64,000 bases of DNA from CAZGUG01 sp964625335. GTDB taxonomy: Bacteria; Bacillota; Clostridia; Ch29. The notes beneath the pieces were generated by a model. It had not been told where the DNA came from, did no database searches, and saw nothing but the letters and a program-made list of their open reading frames with translations. The stretch spans positions 20,892 to 84,891 of the forward strand of contig CAZVBE010000008.1 of the NCBI GenBank assembly GCA_964625335.1, read 5' to 3'. The position numbers and the translations under genes were made by a program. This document shows, piece by piece, positions 24,977-34,518 of this stretch (its first letter is position 1; each line of letters starts with the position of its first letter).

Positions 24977-26263
24977 TTAGAAACTTCCGGGGAACACTAG
25001 TTTTGGCAAAAACAGGGTTATACTGGGGACATATGTTATAATCAGCAGCGCAATTAGGCTTACCAGGAAAAACGGTACCACTGATGGTATCATCCTTGTC
25101 AGTGAAACGCCGGTTATGCCGTTGGCTACAAACAAATTCAGTCCCAGTGGCGGAGTAATCATACCTATGGCCAGATTTGCCACAATTATTACGCCCAGCT
25201 GCACGGGATTTACCCCTAAGGCTACTCCAAGGGGGTGAATTATAGGTGCAAGTATTGTTACGGCGCCCGATCCATCCATAAACATACCTGCAATCAGGAA
25301 TATCACGTTAACAAAAATCAAGAATACAAGCTGTGACGCCCCGCTGTCAAGAACAAAGTTTGCAGCATTTTGCGGTACCCTTGCCACAGTCAGCAGCCAT
25401 CCGAACGTAGCGGCAGCGGATGTAAGAATAAGGACCTGTGCACAAAGTGCAGCAGAACTCTTGGCTACCTGGTACAACTTTTTAAAATCCATTTCTCTGG
25501 TGACAAACAAGGATACAAGTATTGCATAAACCGTTGATACTCCTGCTGCCTCAGTGGGTGTAAATACTCCTGTATAAATACCGCCCATGATTATTATAGG
25601 TACACCAAGGGCCCAAATCGCATCAAACGTAGCGCGAAAGAACTTCATTATGCTGAAGTTTTCACTTCTTGTCATGCCCTGCTTTATTACCCACCAGTAT
25701 ACATAAATCGCCATAACCAGTGTATAGATTATACCTGCTCCAATACCGGCTATGAACAGCGAGCCTATGGATACACCGGTAGCTACTCCATACAAAATCA
25801 TGGTTACACTAGGCGGTATAAGAATTGCCACCGATGCGCTGGATGAAATCAAACCTACTGCAAAGCCTTTATCGTACTTTTCCTTGATTAACTCCGGGTA
25901 CATTACACCGCCTATAGCTGCAACTGTAGCCGGACTCGACCCGCACAGCGCACCAAAGAACATGCAGGAAAAATGTGCTGTAAAGGCGGTGCCGCCTGGA
26001 AGCCAGGAAACAAGTGTTTTCGCCCATGAAAGCAATTTCCTTGCTATTCCTCCCTCCAGCATGATTTGAGCTCCGAAAATAAACAAAGGCATGGCCATGA
26101 GCCCAAACTTGTCCAATCCCCCAAAATACCGCTGTGCCATAACTTCGGGTGCGATATTAGTAAAGGTCATTAGGGCCAGAATACTCGAAAGAGACAGGCT
26201 CATAAAAATCGGAACCGCCAGAAGCAAACATGCAAATAATACTATTACCAGGAAAACTGTCAT
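24977..26263 (-). CDS. dctM: TRAP transporter large permease, DctM type (1)
   Basis: 428-aa membrane protein with about 12 helices. It shows DctM signatures such as CMFFGALCGSSPATVAAIGGVMYPELIKEKYD (about residues 105-136), LIPPSVTMILYGVATG and the C-terminal NLAIGMITPPLGLNLFVANGI. Its ATG overlaps the dctQ stop by four bases, so the permease subunits are translationally coupled. Confidence 0.93.
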   Translation of the reverse strand: MTVFLVIVLFACLLLAVPIFMSLSLSSILALMTFTNIAPEVMAQRYFGGLDKFGLMAMPLFIFGAQIMLEGGIARKLLSWAKTLVSWLPGGTAFTAHFSCMFFGALCGSSPATVAAIGGVMYPELIKEKYDKGFAVGLISSSASVAILIPPSVTMILYGVATGVSIGSLFIAGIGAGIIYTLVMAIYVYWWVIKQGMTRSENFSIMKFFRATFDAIWALGVPIIIMGGIYTGVFTPTEAAGVSTVYAILVSLFVTREMDFKKLYQVAKSSAALCAQVLILTSAAATFGWLLTVARVPQNAANFVLDSGASQLVFLIFVNVIFLIAGMFMDGSGAVTILAPIIHPLGVALGVNPVQLGVIIVANLAIGMITPPLGLNLFVANGITGVSLTRMIPSVVPFFLVSLIALLIITYVPSITLFLPKLVFPGSF

Positions 26264-26745
26264 GACTGTTTAGCCTCCTTTCGGCTAATGTCCGAAATTA
26301 TCCGTTGAGTGTAGCGTATGGCACACAGACCAAAACCCAGCGGAATGGTAAGGTATGGTATATACATTGGTATCTGGAGCGCCGGTGACAGCTGTGGGAA
26401 CTCTATATTCCTTTTAATGATTGCAATGGAAAACACCGTTAACATCACGGAAAATATTACGCCTACAGTATTGATGAATATTTCAAGTATTCTAATCTGT
26501 TTTTTGTTCATATATATTTGAATAAAATCTACAGCTATATGCGAACCCTTCCTGACACAAACACTGGCACCTACAAATGTTATCAGAATCATAGAATACC
26601 TTACCAGTTCATCTGACCAGCTAATGCCTGCACCAAAAAAGAAACGAAGTATCACATTAAGCGTAACCATACCCGTTGCCAAAAGCAGGCATATGGCAAT
26701 TATATTATCTTCAAAAATGTCCAAATAGTGACTTATCCTAGACAT
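26260..26745 (-). CDS. dctQ: TRAP transporter small permease, DctQ type (1)
   Basis: 161-aa protein with four predicted helices and the DctQ pattern NVILRFFFGAGISWSDELVRYSMILITFVG (about residues 34-63) followed by GSHIAVDF. The start at ATG 26745 is eight bases after AGGGG; the open frame extends six codons further upstream without a ribosome site. Confidence 0.9.
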   Translation of the reverse strand: MSRISHYLDIFEDNIIAICLLLATGMVTLNVILRFFFGAGISWSDELVRYSMILITFVGASVCVRKGSHIAVDFIQIYMNKKQIRILEIFINTVGVIFSVMLTVFSIAIIKRNIEFPQLSPALQIPMYIPYLTIPLGFGLCAIRYTQRIISDISRKEAKQS

Positions 26746-26784
26746 CCGACACACCCCTTTCATCTGTCAATACAAATAAGAGGG

Positions 26785-26818
26785 GCACAAGTGCCGGCTT
26801 TTCATTTGGCACTTGTGC
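26785..26818 (-). promoter_or_regulatory. Intercistronic hairpin between dctP and dctQ
   Basis: GCACAAGTGCC (26785-26795) pairs perfectly with GGCACTTGTGC (26808-26818). It lies directly behind the binding-protein gene, like the hairpins in the other transporter operons of this window. Confidence 0.65.
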
Positions 26819-26830
26819 TTCTCAATTATG

Positions 26831-27877
26831 CTATTTGCTCAGTCTTTCAACTTCCGCCTTAAACTCTTCTATAAGGTCTGCACCAATCTCATCCATGAAC
26901 TCATCATACACTTTAAGTGTAGCTTCTCTTAACCCTGCGATTTCTTCATCGGTGAGCTCCACTACTTCACAGCCGTTTGCCTCGATACTTTCTATATATT
27001 CAGACTCGGCGTTTTGCATTATGACCCTTTGTTCCTTAGAAGCATATTCCATTGCTTCCAGGATTGTATCCTGTATATCTTTCGGAAGGGACTCCCAATA
27101 TGCCTTATTCATAATGTTCGCATACACCATCCATGAATGGTTGGTAAGAGTTTGGTAATCCTGTACTTCGTATAGATTCAACATGTCAACTGTCTGATTC
27201 GGGTTTTCCTGGCCCTCTACCACTCCCTGCTGCAGGGAATTATACAGTTCACTGAATTCAATGGGTATGGGGTTTGCTCCCAAAGCTTCAAATGTGGAGA
27301 TAACTATTGGAGCGGGCATAGCCCTTATCCTTACACCTTTGAAATCTTCCACTGTTCTAAGCGGTTTGTTGGCGGAAAACTGCTTTGGTCCGCCGCTCAT
27401 GTATCCAAGATTTATAAATCCTGCTCTTTCCATTTCCTCGTTAAGACTCTGTCCCGGAGCGCCGTCCAGCACCTGCCACATAACCTCCTCATTGGTATAA
27501 AGATATGGAAGGTCGTTAATGGTCAGCTTAGGTGCAAAGTTGCTTATCATTCCGAGAGGCTGCTGTCCAAGCTCTATCTGCCCGCCCTGTACGGATTCAG
27601 TTACCTCCCGCAGGCTTCCAAGTTGGTTGTTAGGATATATCTCTACCTTAATCCTTCCTTCAGAGAGCTCTTCAACCTTTTCCTTAAACAAAACCGTACC
27701 CTGGTCCTGAGGAGTACCCTCAAGCTGATTGTGGGCATATTTAATTGTATATGTCTGCTCATCATTTCCCCCGCCGGTACTTCCGCCTGAATTGCTGCTG
27801 CTGCATCCTGCCAGAATACTCGCAAGAGCAAACACCATTACAACAGCCAGAATAAATCGTGATTTCATGGTTTTCAT
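26831..27877 (-). CDS. dctP: TRAP transporter solute-binding lipoprotein, DctP type (1)
   Basis: 348-aa DctP-family binding protein. The signal has lipobox ILAGC near residue 24. YKIAHNQ-like YTIKYAHNQLEGTPQDQG follows, then the carboxylate-binding Arg region GVRIRAMPAPIVISTFEALGANPIPIEFSELYNSLQQGVVEGQENP (about 180-225). The Arg usually binds an organic acid, so the substrate probably carries a carboxylate. ATG at 27877 follows GGGAGG. It is the first gene of the dctPQM-amidohydrolase unit. Confidence 0.92.
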   Translation of the reverse strand: MKTMKSRFILAVVMVFALASILAGCSSSNSGGSTGGGNDEQTYTIKYAHNQLEGTPQDQGTVLFKEKVEELSEGRIKVEIYPNNQLGSLREVTESVQGGQIELGQQPLGMISNFAPKLTINDLPYLYTNEEVMWQVLDGAPGQSLNEEMERAGFINLGYMSGGPKQFSANKPLRTVEDFKGVRIRAMPAPIVISTFEALGANPIPIEFSELYNSLQQGVVEGQENPNQTVDMLNLYEVQDYQTLTNHSWMVYANIMNKAYWESLPKDIQDTILEAMEYASKEQRVIMQNAESEYIESIEANGCEVVELTDEEIAGLREATLKVYDEFMDEIGADLIEEFKAEVERLSK

Positions 27878-28066
27878 TATTTATTTCCTCCCAACGTTTT
27901 TGAATTTCTTTGTTTGCCACAGTATATTACATCAGACCACACACCTACGCAAATGCAAATAATTCAAATACAGGTAAACACCTCCCGGTTGTCACTTGCA
28001 TTCTTTGTCCATACAATCCCCCCTCAAAACCAATTCAGACGCTGATTTTTATATCTCTTAAAACCT

Positions 28067-29446
28067 CTATATATAGTTCCAACTGTCCCTGTTTACCAGG
28101 TTCCAGCAGTCACTTCTTTCCACCAGATCCCTCACAACCGAATTTGCCTTTGTTATAATCTGCTGCTCATTGGCAGTGACAAGCTCACGTTTTTCCATTA
28201 CTATCCTGCCGTCTATCATCACAGTATCAACTGCATCCCCTGTAGTGGAATAAACCAGGTTTGAAACAACCGACAGTGACGGTGTCATCTCAGGCCTGTT
28301 AATGTCCAATAGGATTATGTCTGCTTTTTTGCCTTTCTCCAGTGAACCTATCGAAGTTTCCATGCCAAGGGCCAATGCGGCATCAATTGTTGCCATTTCC
28401 AGTACTTTATTGGCCGTTAATGCCTGCGGATCATATTCGTTGAGCTTGTGCAAAAGGGCTGCCGCTTTCATAACCCCGAACATATCCTGGTTGTTGTTGC
28501 TGGCTGCACCGTCTGCGCCGATGGTGACTACTACCCCGTTTTTAAGCATTGCAGGTACGGGCGCTACACCGTCAGCCAGATACTGATTGCTTACAGAGTT
28601 ATGCACTACCTTGGTTCGGGTGTTCTTAAGCAGTTGTATTTCCTTATTGCTTATCCAGCAGCAGTGTGCCAGCAGAAGATCTGGCCCCAGAATCCCAATA
28701 TCGTTGAGATATTCAACAGATGACATACCGTAATTGTCCCTGGCACTCTGAACCCTCTGGATTGTTTCTGCCAGGTGCATATTCATACCAACACCATACT
28801 GCCTGGAAATTCCTCGCATAGCTTTTATCATTTCGTCAGAGGCAAGGGTTTCATTTAATGGTTCTACCCTTACGGTTATCCTGCCGTCTGCAGTATTGTT
28901 GTATTTCTCTATTACTCTGGCTGCTTCCCTTTCCGCCTCACCAACGGTCTCCCTGAATGCTTCGGGGGTAGGGAACGCATCTACCGTTGCCCTGCCAAGG
29001 ACGCCCCGGATACCGGTCTCGGATACTGCCTGGGCAATCCCGTCATGGCAATTTTTATCCCTGTTAATATAATGGCTGTCTGCAAAGGTTGTGGTGCCGG
29101 TCTTAATCATCTCTAGGGATGCCAGGAGTGCGGCGGCATAACTGTCGTCCCTTGTAAGATTGTAAGAAAGCGGCCAGATGCATTCCTTCAACCATTCGGA
29201 CAGGGACAGGTCGTCTCCCAATCCGCGAAATAATATCTGGTATAGATGGGTGTGGGCATCTATCAACCCGGGTAATACAGCTTTACCCCCGGCGTCCAGT
29301 ATTTCAGCATCACCGTACTTCTTTTCAAGGTCTTCGCTGATACCGGTCTCTACAATCTCGGTACCTTCAACTGCCACTGCCCCCTTGGTGAAAACATTAC
29401 GCTGGGGGTCCATGGTAATTACATAGCCGTTTTTGATTAGTATCAT
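28067..29446 (-). CDS. Amidohydrolase-superfamily deaminase/hydrolase (2)
   Basis: 459-aa homologue of MtaD/SsnA/8-oxoguanine deaminase/TrzN enzymes. Metal-site motifs are DAHTHLYQILFRGLGDD (about residues 62-78), MHLAETIQRV, LAHCCWISN and IGADGAASNNNQDM, where the usual LGTDG is IGADG but the Asp remains. ATG at 29446 follows GGGAGG. It precedes the TRAP genes by 190 bp and is likely co-regulated with them. A purine or cyclic-amide substrate is likely but not provable here. Confidence 0.8.
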   Translation of the reverse strand: MILIKNGYVITMDPQRNVFTKGAVAVEGTEIVETGISEDLEKKYGDAEILDAGGKAVLPGLIDAHTHLYQILFRGLGDDLSLSEWLKECIWPLSYNLTRDDSYAAALLASLEMIKTGTTTFADSHYINRDKNCHDGIAQAVSETGIRGVLGRATVDAFPTPEAFRETVGEAEREAARVIEKYNNTADGRITVRVEPLNETLASDEMIKAMRGISRQYGVGMNMHLAETIQRVQSARDNYGMSSVEYLNDIGILGPDLLLAHCCWISNKEIQLLKNTRTKVVHNSVSNQYLADGVAPVPAMLKNGVVVTIGADGAASNNNQDMFGVMKAAALLHKLNEYDPQALTANKVLEMATIDAALALGMETSIGSLEKGKKADIILLDINRPEMTPSLSVVSNLVYSTTGDAVDTVMIDGRIVMEKRELVTANEQQIITKANSVVRDLVERSDCWNLVNRDSWNYI

Positions 29447-29572
29447 GCTTTTCCTACCTCCCAGTATTGTGTCCTTTAGCCGGAAACGGATATATTGTTC
29501 AGTGAATTATCCCTTAGCATATTTAGAAACTGTTCCTTGATGTGATTAATAAATGGACTTGTGTTTTCCTTC

Positions 29573-29600
29573 AGTATAAGGCAGATATAGTATTAATGCA
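29573..29600 (-). promoter_or_regulatory. Candidate promoter for amidohydrolase (2)
   Basis: On the minus strand, TGCATT (29600-29595) and TATACT (29578-29573) are separated by 16 bases. The palindrome 29602-29616 abuts the -35, as an activator or repressor site would. Confidence 0.35.
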
Positions 29601-29601
29601 T

Positions 29602-29616
29602 TGTACCTGTAGTACA
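29602..29616. promoter_or_regulatory. TGTAC-N5-GTACA palindrome, site 1
   Basis: Perfect inverted arms TGTAC/GTACA, here extended by one pair to TTGTAC/GTACAA. It shares this architecture with 29746-29760, 144 bp away. Confidence 0.45.
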
Positions 29617-29707
29617 AAATTATACATTTAATTTATATCTTGAGTACATATGGGTTTGTAACACGAACCCACACCTTTAATATAAAAATTATGAAAAACA
29701 AAAGAAA

Positions 29708-29726
29708 AACCCCTTATGTAGGGGTT
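29708..29726 (-). terminator. Second terminator downstream of the pyr operon
   Basis: AACCCC (29708-29713) pairs with GGGGTT (29721-29726); on the minus strand this is followed by TTTCTTTTG. Confidence 0.65.
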
Positions 29727-29745
29727 CTTCCTTCTTTCTTTCATA

Positions 29746-29760
29746 TGTACTACGTGTACA
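29746..29760. promoter_or_regulatory. TGTAC-N5-GTACA palindrome, site 2
   Basis: Perfect TGTAC/GTACA arms around TACGT, matching site 1 at 29602-29616 in arm sequence and spacing. Confidence 0.45.
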
Positions 29761-29802
29761 TAAATCCCGCTTTTATATATCGTCCTGCCTTCCTGTTCAG
29801 AC

Positions 29803-29832
29803 TAAAAAAACCGGGGCTTTTCAGCCCCGTTT
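29803..29832 (-). terminator. Terminator of the pyrimidine operon
   Basis: On the minus strand, a GC-rich CGGGGCT/AGCCCCG stem with a GAAA loop is followed by GTTTTTTT. It is about 55 bases past the pyrB stop. Confidence 0.85.
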
Positions 29833-29887
29833 GAGTATATATAGGATTTTGCCGAATTATCTTTTACATACAAGTACCATAAACGGC

Positions 29888-30811
29888 CTACACCCTTCCG
29901 GTTACAAGAGCGAGCAGAGCCATCCTTATATAAAGACCGTTATGGGCCTGCCTGAAGTATGCAGCCCCTGCATAATCATCCACCTCGGCAGCAATTTCAT
30001 CCACCCTTGGCAGTGGATGCAGTATTGTAATGCCAGGTTTGGCTTTACTAATAAGATCCATATCTACAATATAAGAACCTTTAACTTTTTCATACTCGGC
30101 AGGGTCATCAAACCTTTCTCCCTGAACCCTTGTCACATAAACAATATCACTTTTGGCAAGGGCTGCTTCCACATCTCCCGTTTCCTCTATCTGTGCACCG
30201 CGTTTTCTCAGGTCCTGTGTAATCTCTTCCGGCATCTTAAGGGATTCGGGTGATGCGAATATCATATTATTGCCATAAAGCTGCATGAAATATCCCAGCG
30301 AGTGTACTGTCCGGCCATATTTCAGATCGCCCAGGAATGTAACGGTATGTCCGCCAAGATACCCTTTTTCCTTCCTTATTGTGTATATATCCAAAAGAGC
30401 CTGTGTAGGATGCTGGCCTGCACCATCTCCCCCATTTATTATCGGATGTACCGCCACGTCGGCTGCTATTTGTGCAGAACCTTTCATGGGATGACGCATT
30501 GCAATAGCATCAACATATCCATCTATAGTCCTAATTGTATCAGCAAGGGATTCTCCCTTTGCAGTGGATGAACTTGAAGCACTTGCCATGGATATTACCT
30601 TAGCTCCCACTCTGTTTATTGCAGTTTCAAACGAAAGACGGGTACGTGTGCTGGGCTCGAAGAACAGACTTGCTACTACCATTCCTTCCATGTTTTTTAT
30701 TGCTTCGCCTTCTTTAACCCTTTTTTCAAACTGCGCCGCTGTGTTCATAATAAGATTTAACTCTTCCGCACTAAATTGATATGCATTCAGTATGTCCTTG
30801 CCTTTTAACAC
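29888..30811 (-). CDS. pyrB: Aspartate carbamoyltransferase, catalytic subunit
   Basis: 307-aa ATCase joining carbamoyl phosphate and aspartate to N-carbamoyl-aspartate, or the reverse. FFEPSTRTRLSFETA (about residues 50-64), GDGAGQHPTQALLDIY (about 128) and ILHPLPRVDEI (about 258) are intact carbamoyl-phosphate and aspartate site motifs. The start is taken as GTG at 30811, eight bases after GGAGG; an ATG at 30826 lies upstream of the ribosome site. No pyrI subunit is seen. Directly upstream is carbamate kinase, which suggests it may also run in the phosphorolytic, ATP-yielding direction. Confidence 0.92.
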   Translation of the reverse strand: MLKGKDILNAYQFSAEELNLIMNTAAQFEKRVKEGEAIKNMEGMVVASLFFEPSTRTRLSFETAINRVGAKVISMASASSSSTAKGESLADTIRTIDGYVDAIAMRHPMKGSAQIAADVAVHPIINGGDGAGQHPTQALLDIYTIRKEKGYLGGHTVTFLGDLKYGRTVHSLGYFMQLYGNNMIFASPESLKMPEEITQDLRKRGAQIEETGDVEAALAKSDIVYVTRVQGERFDDPAEYEKVKGSYIVDMDLISKAKPGITILHPLPRVDEIAAEVDDYAGAAYFRQAHNGLYIRMALLALVTGRV

Positions 30812-30854
30812 TATCAGCACCTCCATATATTTTTGGTTTTATTTATACTAAATA

Positions 30855-31796
30855 TTAGTCTGCTATGGTTGTTCCGGTCTTGCCTTGCAGGGCATCCATT
30901 GCCTTTTCCAGGGATGATATCACTGCTTTTCTTCCCGGTTTGGACTTTGCAAACTGTATGGCCGCTTTAATCTTCGGCAGCATGGAGCCGGGTGCAAAAT
31001 GCCCTTCCTCCATATATTTTTCCGCTTCTGCTGTTGTAATAGTATCCAACGCTTTCTGGTCAGCTTTCCCAAAGTTTATATATACCTTTTCAACCGCTGT
31101 CAGTATAACAAGCGCATCCGCATCAATATCCTCTGCAAGCCTTTCGGATGCCAAATCCTTGTCTATTACAGCGGCAGTACCTTCCAAATTGCCTTGGGCA
31201 TTTTTAATAACTGGTATACCTCCGCCACCGACTGTCACAACTAAAAACCCGTTTGCCACAAGGCTTTTAACAGCATCAAGCTCCACTATTTCTATCGGCA
31301 CAGGCGATGCAACCACACGTCTCCAGCCTCTTCCTGCATCCTCCTTAACGTCATATCCCTTTTCCTCTTTGAGCTTTAATGCTTCTTCCTTTGAATAAAA
31401 GGGTCCTATCGGCTTGCTCGGATTCTTGAATGCGGGATCGTCTTTGTCAACCACCACCTGCGTTACTACCGTAGCAACCGGTTTTTTGCTGCCTTTTTCC
31501 TTAAGCACTTTGCCCATGGCCTGCTGTATGTGATAACCTATCATGCCCTGACTCATTGCACCACATACATCAAAGGGCATGGCGGGTGTAATATTCGCTG
31601 AACTTTCATTTTGCAGAACTATTCGTCCAACCTGTGGTCCGTTGCCATGTGCTATAACTACTTCATAACCCTTTTCAATAATGTCTGCTATATAACCCGA
31701 TGTCTTTTCCACCACCTTTAACTGTGCTTCTGCCGTTGCGGGTGCTCCTGCTTCCTGCAGTGCATTTCCTCCCAGTGCTATTACCAATCTTTCCAT
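30855..31796 (-). CDS. arcC: Carbamate kinase
   Basis: 313-aa amino-acid-kinase-family protein that makes ATP from carbamoyl phosphate and ADP. Motifs are ALGGNALQ (about residues 7-14), IAHGNGPQVG (about 48), VVTVGGGGIPV and DKDLASERLAEDIDADALVILTAVEKVYINF. ATG at 31796 follows AAAGGGG. It belongs to the PyrR-controlled operon between an IclR gene and pyrB, with no arginine deiminase genes nearby. This is unusual for a biosynthetic pyr operon. Confidence 0.95.
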   Translation of the reverse strand: MERLVIALGGNALQEAGAPATAEAQLKVVEKTSGYIADIIEKGYEVVIAHGNGPQVGRIVLQNESSANITPAMPFDVCGAMSQGMIGYHIQQAMGKVLKEKGSKKPVATVVTQVVVDKDDPAFKNPSKPIGPFYSKEEALKLKEEKGYDVKEDAGRGWRRVVASPVPIEIVELDAVKSLVANGFLVVTVGGGGIPVIKNAQGNLEGTAAVIDKDLASERLAEDIDADALVILTAVEKVYINFGKADQKALDTITTAEAEKYMEEGHFAPGSMLPKIKAAIQFAKSKPGRKAVISSLEKAMDALQGKTGTTIAD

Positions 31797-31869
31797 TTAA
31801 CTCATCCCCTTTATGTTGTTAGTTTATTGTATATTATAAAATTTACTTATTTTATAATCCTATAGTCTT

Positions 31870-32628
31870 CTATACTATCTGCCCGTGCTTTAACTTCATG
31901 GTGATATCCTCCGCCGCTCCTTTCATCAATGCCAGAATGTTTGCAAACTGCTCCGAAACCCTCTGATTGGGGCCAATGAGGGATATGCTTGAAAGAACCT
32001 GTCCCTCGCTGTCAAATATCGGTACAGCAACCGCCTTGCTTCCTATCTCAATCTCATTATCACATATAGCATACCCGTTATTTCTCACTTCATTAAGCTG
32101 TGCCTCGTATTCCTGCATATTATCTATACTGTGCTGAGTATAGAGTATAAATCCATTGCTTCCGATAACTTCCTCCCGGAAAGCGTTTGATTTGTATGCC
32201 AATATCGCTTTTGCTGCGGCAGAACAGTTTAATGGCATTTCCCTGCCTATCTCAACATAAAACCTCAGGTTTCTTTGGCCATCCACCTTTTCTATACATA
32301 CGACCTTGTTTTGCATAGTTACAGCCAGGAAAACCGTTTCCTTGGTTTCCTGCGACAGCATTTTGAGATAAGGCAGAATAAGCTGCACATGAAACTGCTG
32401 TTGTTCACATTTTAATGCCTTGTAACTGAGATTCATAATTTTCCATCCCAATCTGTACTTCTTGCTGTTCTCATCTTTCTCAATCAGTCCGTGCTTATTA
32501 AGCTCGGACAATATCCTGTGCACTGTAGCTGCCGGCATTCCAAGGATTTTGGACAATTCTGCTGTTCCAAGACTCTCATTATGCCCCAAAGTCTCTAATA
32601 TCGCAACAATTTTATTTATCACTTTCAA
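31870..32628 (-). CDS. IclR-family transcriptional regulator (2)
   Basis: 252-aa protein with a winged-helix domain (about residues 1-60; LGTAELSKILGMPAATVHRILSELNKHG) and an IclR effector domain (LRFYVEIGREMPLNCSAAAKAILAY; AVPIFDSEGQVLSSISLIGP). The open frame runs back to 32760, but TTG at 32628, eight bases after GAGGGG, fits the family start. It is inserted between pyrE and arcC, suggesting that the catabolic part of the operon responds to a pathway intermediate. Confidence 0.9.
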   Translation of the reverse strand: MKVINKIVAILETLGHNESLGTAELSKILGMPAATVHRILSELNKHGLIEKDENSKKYRLGWKIMNLSYKALKCEQQQFHVQLILPYLKMLSQETKETVFLAVTMQNKVVCIEKVDGQRNLRFYVEIGREMPLNCSAAAKAILAYKSNAFREEVIGSNGFILYTQHSIDNMQEYEAQLNEVRNNGYAICDNEIEIGSKAVAVPIFDSEGQVLSSISLIGPNQRVSEQFANILALMKGAAEDITMKLKHGQIV

Positions 32629-32821
32629 AATGATAACCCCTCTTCGCACAATAATCCACATCGTGGAATGAGCTTTCATAACGTGACACTTTATGTTTTC
32701 GACAAGCACTGTTAGATTCCTTCTTAAATCAATAAATTTTTTTGGTTTTTTGTCCGGCATAAACCGGTTGCAAAAGCAAAAACCCCTGAATTATTCAGAG
32801 GTTTTGCTTTTATTGACGTAT

Positions 32822-33403
32822 TTATACCTGTAAGCCTCTGCTGCCTGGTTTAACCAGGGGTATACCTTCTTTGCACAACGGGCAGTCTTTCGGATCAAAG
32901 GTCTTGAGGCTGTCAAGCGTTATAACTGCTTTTTGCTTTACTCCAAAATCCACCTTACCTCCGCTCCTGTCCACCAGGGTGCCTACCCCTGCAACTATAC
33001 CTCCGTTATTTACCACTACGTCTATTACTTCTCTCACCGAACCGCCTGTTGTAACAACATCTTCCACCACCAGCAGCCGTGCCCCTTCAGGTATCCTAAA
33101 GCCCCTTCTGGGCATCATCCTGTTCTCCTCCCTCTCTGTGAACAGGGCCGGTATCCCAAGTTGCCTGCCCGTTTCATATGCGACGATAATGCCGCCTATC
33201 GCAGGTCCTATAACAAGATCTATTTCGTCATCCTTGAATGCGGAAACAATGTCCTCAACCAGTTTTTCAGTGGGTTTGGGGTGCTGAAGCACCTTCGCAC
33301 ACTGTATATAGATATCGCTGTGCAGCCCCGATGTAAACTTAAAATGTCCCCTCATAATAGCGCCTGTCTTTTCAAATATATCCATTAATTCATTTTGATA
33401 CAT
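32822..33403 (-). CDS. pyrE: Orotate phosphoribosyltransferase
   Basis: 193-aa type I PRTase converting orotate and PRPP to OMP. The PRPP loop LLVVEDVVTTGGSVREVIDVV (about residues 112-132) and FTSGLHSDIYIQCAKVL near the N-terminus are diagnostic. It follows pyrF by 56 bases, as in many Firmicute pyr operons. Confidence 0.93.
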   Translation of the reverse strand: MYQNELMDIFEKTGAIMRGHFKFTSGLHSDIYIQCAKVLQHPKPTEKLVEDIVSAFKDDEIDLVIGPAIGGIIVAYETGRQLGIPALFTEREENRMMPRRGFRIPEGARLLVVEDVVTTGGSVREVIDVVVNNGGIVAGVGTLVDRSGGKVDFGVKQKAVITLDSLKTFDPKDCPLCKEGIPLVKPGSRGLQV

Positions 33404-33459
33404 ACTTATTCCTCCAATCCTATTGTTATATTATGTTTAAATTTTCATCGCCGGATATT

Positions 33460-34359
33460 TTACAGAAACTGCCGTAAAGCGGCTGTTATGTCTTTCTTCA
33501 TCCTAACTGCTTCGTTGTGTGCGGCCTGCCTGAATTCTTCCAGGGTTACTTCCGGTCCTTTTTCGGTTTTCATGTATGCACCCATTATTGCCCGCGAAGA
33601 ATTTATTATGGCGCCAAGACCATCCTTGTTAAAGGCATTCGCCACTTCTCTGCCGCTGCCACCCTGCGCGCCATATCCCGGAACCAGAAACAACGCGCCC
33701 GGCATTTCTTTCCTGAGAACAGCCATTTCCTTCGGATAAGTAGCGCCTACCACCGCGCCTACCGAACTATATCCATGCGTGCCCACAGCGCTTTTCCCCC
33801 ATGCTGCCACCATTCTGCCAAGGTGCTTGTACAGGTAATCACCATCAACCATCATGTTTTGCAGGTCCCCCGACGAAGGGTTGGACGTTTTGACAAGAAT
33901 AAACACACCCTTGTCCTGTTCTTCACATGCCCTGATAAAAGGCAAAACAGCATCATACCCAAGAAACGGATTTAGCGTTACGGCATCACACGCAAAGGGC
34001 CCGTCAAAGTGGGCATACTTGTATGCAGCGGCTGTTGAAGATATATCCCCTCTTTTTATATCTCCTATTACAATGAGGCCCTTGCTGCATGCATATTCCA
34101 GGGTGTTCTGGTATGCCTTCAATCCGTCTATACCCAAAGCCTCATAAAATGCTATTTGAAGCTTAACGGCGGGCATAATTTCCGCAACTGCATCAATAAG
34201 CGCCCTGTTGAACCTGAAAACTGCTGCACCGACATCCTGGGTTGTATCTCCCAGGCCAGCCCTAATACAGCCTGGTATCAGTTCCAACCTGGGGTCAAGT
34301 CCCAGTACCGACGGGTTGCTTTTTTCTATTATCTTTTCTATCAATCTGTCGGAAAACAC
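33460..34359 (-). CDS. pyrF: Orotidine-5'-phosphate decarboxylase, subfamily 2
   Basis: 299-aa OMP decarboxylase of the long mycobacterial-type subfamily. Visible are VLGLDPRLELIPG, KLQIAFYEALG, the catalytic region VIGDIKRGDISSTAAAY (about residues 96-112) and FLVPGYGAQGG. The start is GTG at 34359 after AGGTGG. Its expression is gated by the terminator and leader peptide at 34471-34576. Confidence 0.93.
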   Translation of the reverse strand: MFSDRLIEKIIEKSNPSVLGLDPRLELIPGCIRAGLGDTTQDVGAAVFRFNRALIDAVAEIMPAVKLQIAFYEALGIDGLKAYQNTLEYACSKGLIVIGDIKRGDISSTAAAYKYAHFDGPFACDAVTLNPFLGYDAVLPFIRACEEQDKGVFILVKTSNPSSGDLQNMMVDGDYLYKHLGRMVAAWGKSAVGTHGYSSVGAVVGATYPKEMAVLRKEMPGALFLVPGYGAQGGSGREVANAFNKDGLGAIINSSRAIMGAYMKTEKGPEVTLEEFRQAAHNEAVRMKKDITAALRQFL

Positions 34360-34470
34360 AATAAACCACCACCTGTATTATCAATATTTGCAAAGTATGA
34401 CCCTTCAACATTAAACAATGCCTTAACGCTTGTTATTTTATGCAAAGACAGCAGGTGCTTTGAATGATAC

Positions 34471-34516
34471 AAAAAAAGAGCAATATACATGGGTAATTAA
34501 TACCATGTATTTGCCC
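34471..34516 (-). terminator. Attenuator terminator between pyrR and pyrF
   Basis: On the minus strand, a long stem with core TACATGG/CCATGTA and outer GC pairs is followed by CTCTTTTTTTG. It lies just after an 8-codon leader frame and a PyrR-type loop, so it should be conditional rather than constitutive. Confidence 0.8.
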
Positions 34517-34518
34517 TT

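Larger units (their letters stand above)
29447..29887. other. Intergenic region with tandem terminators and paired operators
   Basis: No gene is supported. It holds the promoter area of the amidohydrolase at 28067-29446, two TGTAC-N5-GTACA palindromes (29602-29616 and 29746-29760) and two terminators closing the pyr operon (29708-29726 and 29803-29832). Confidence 0.6.
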
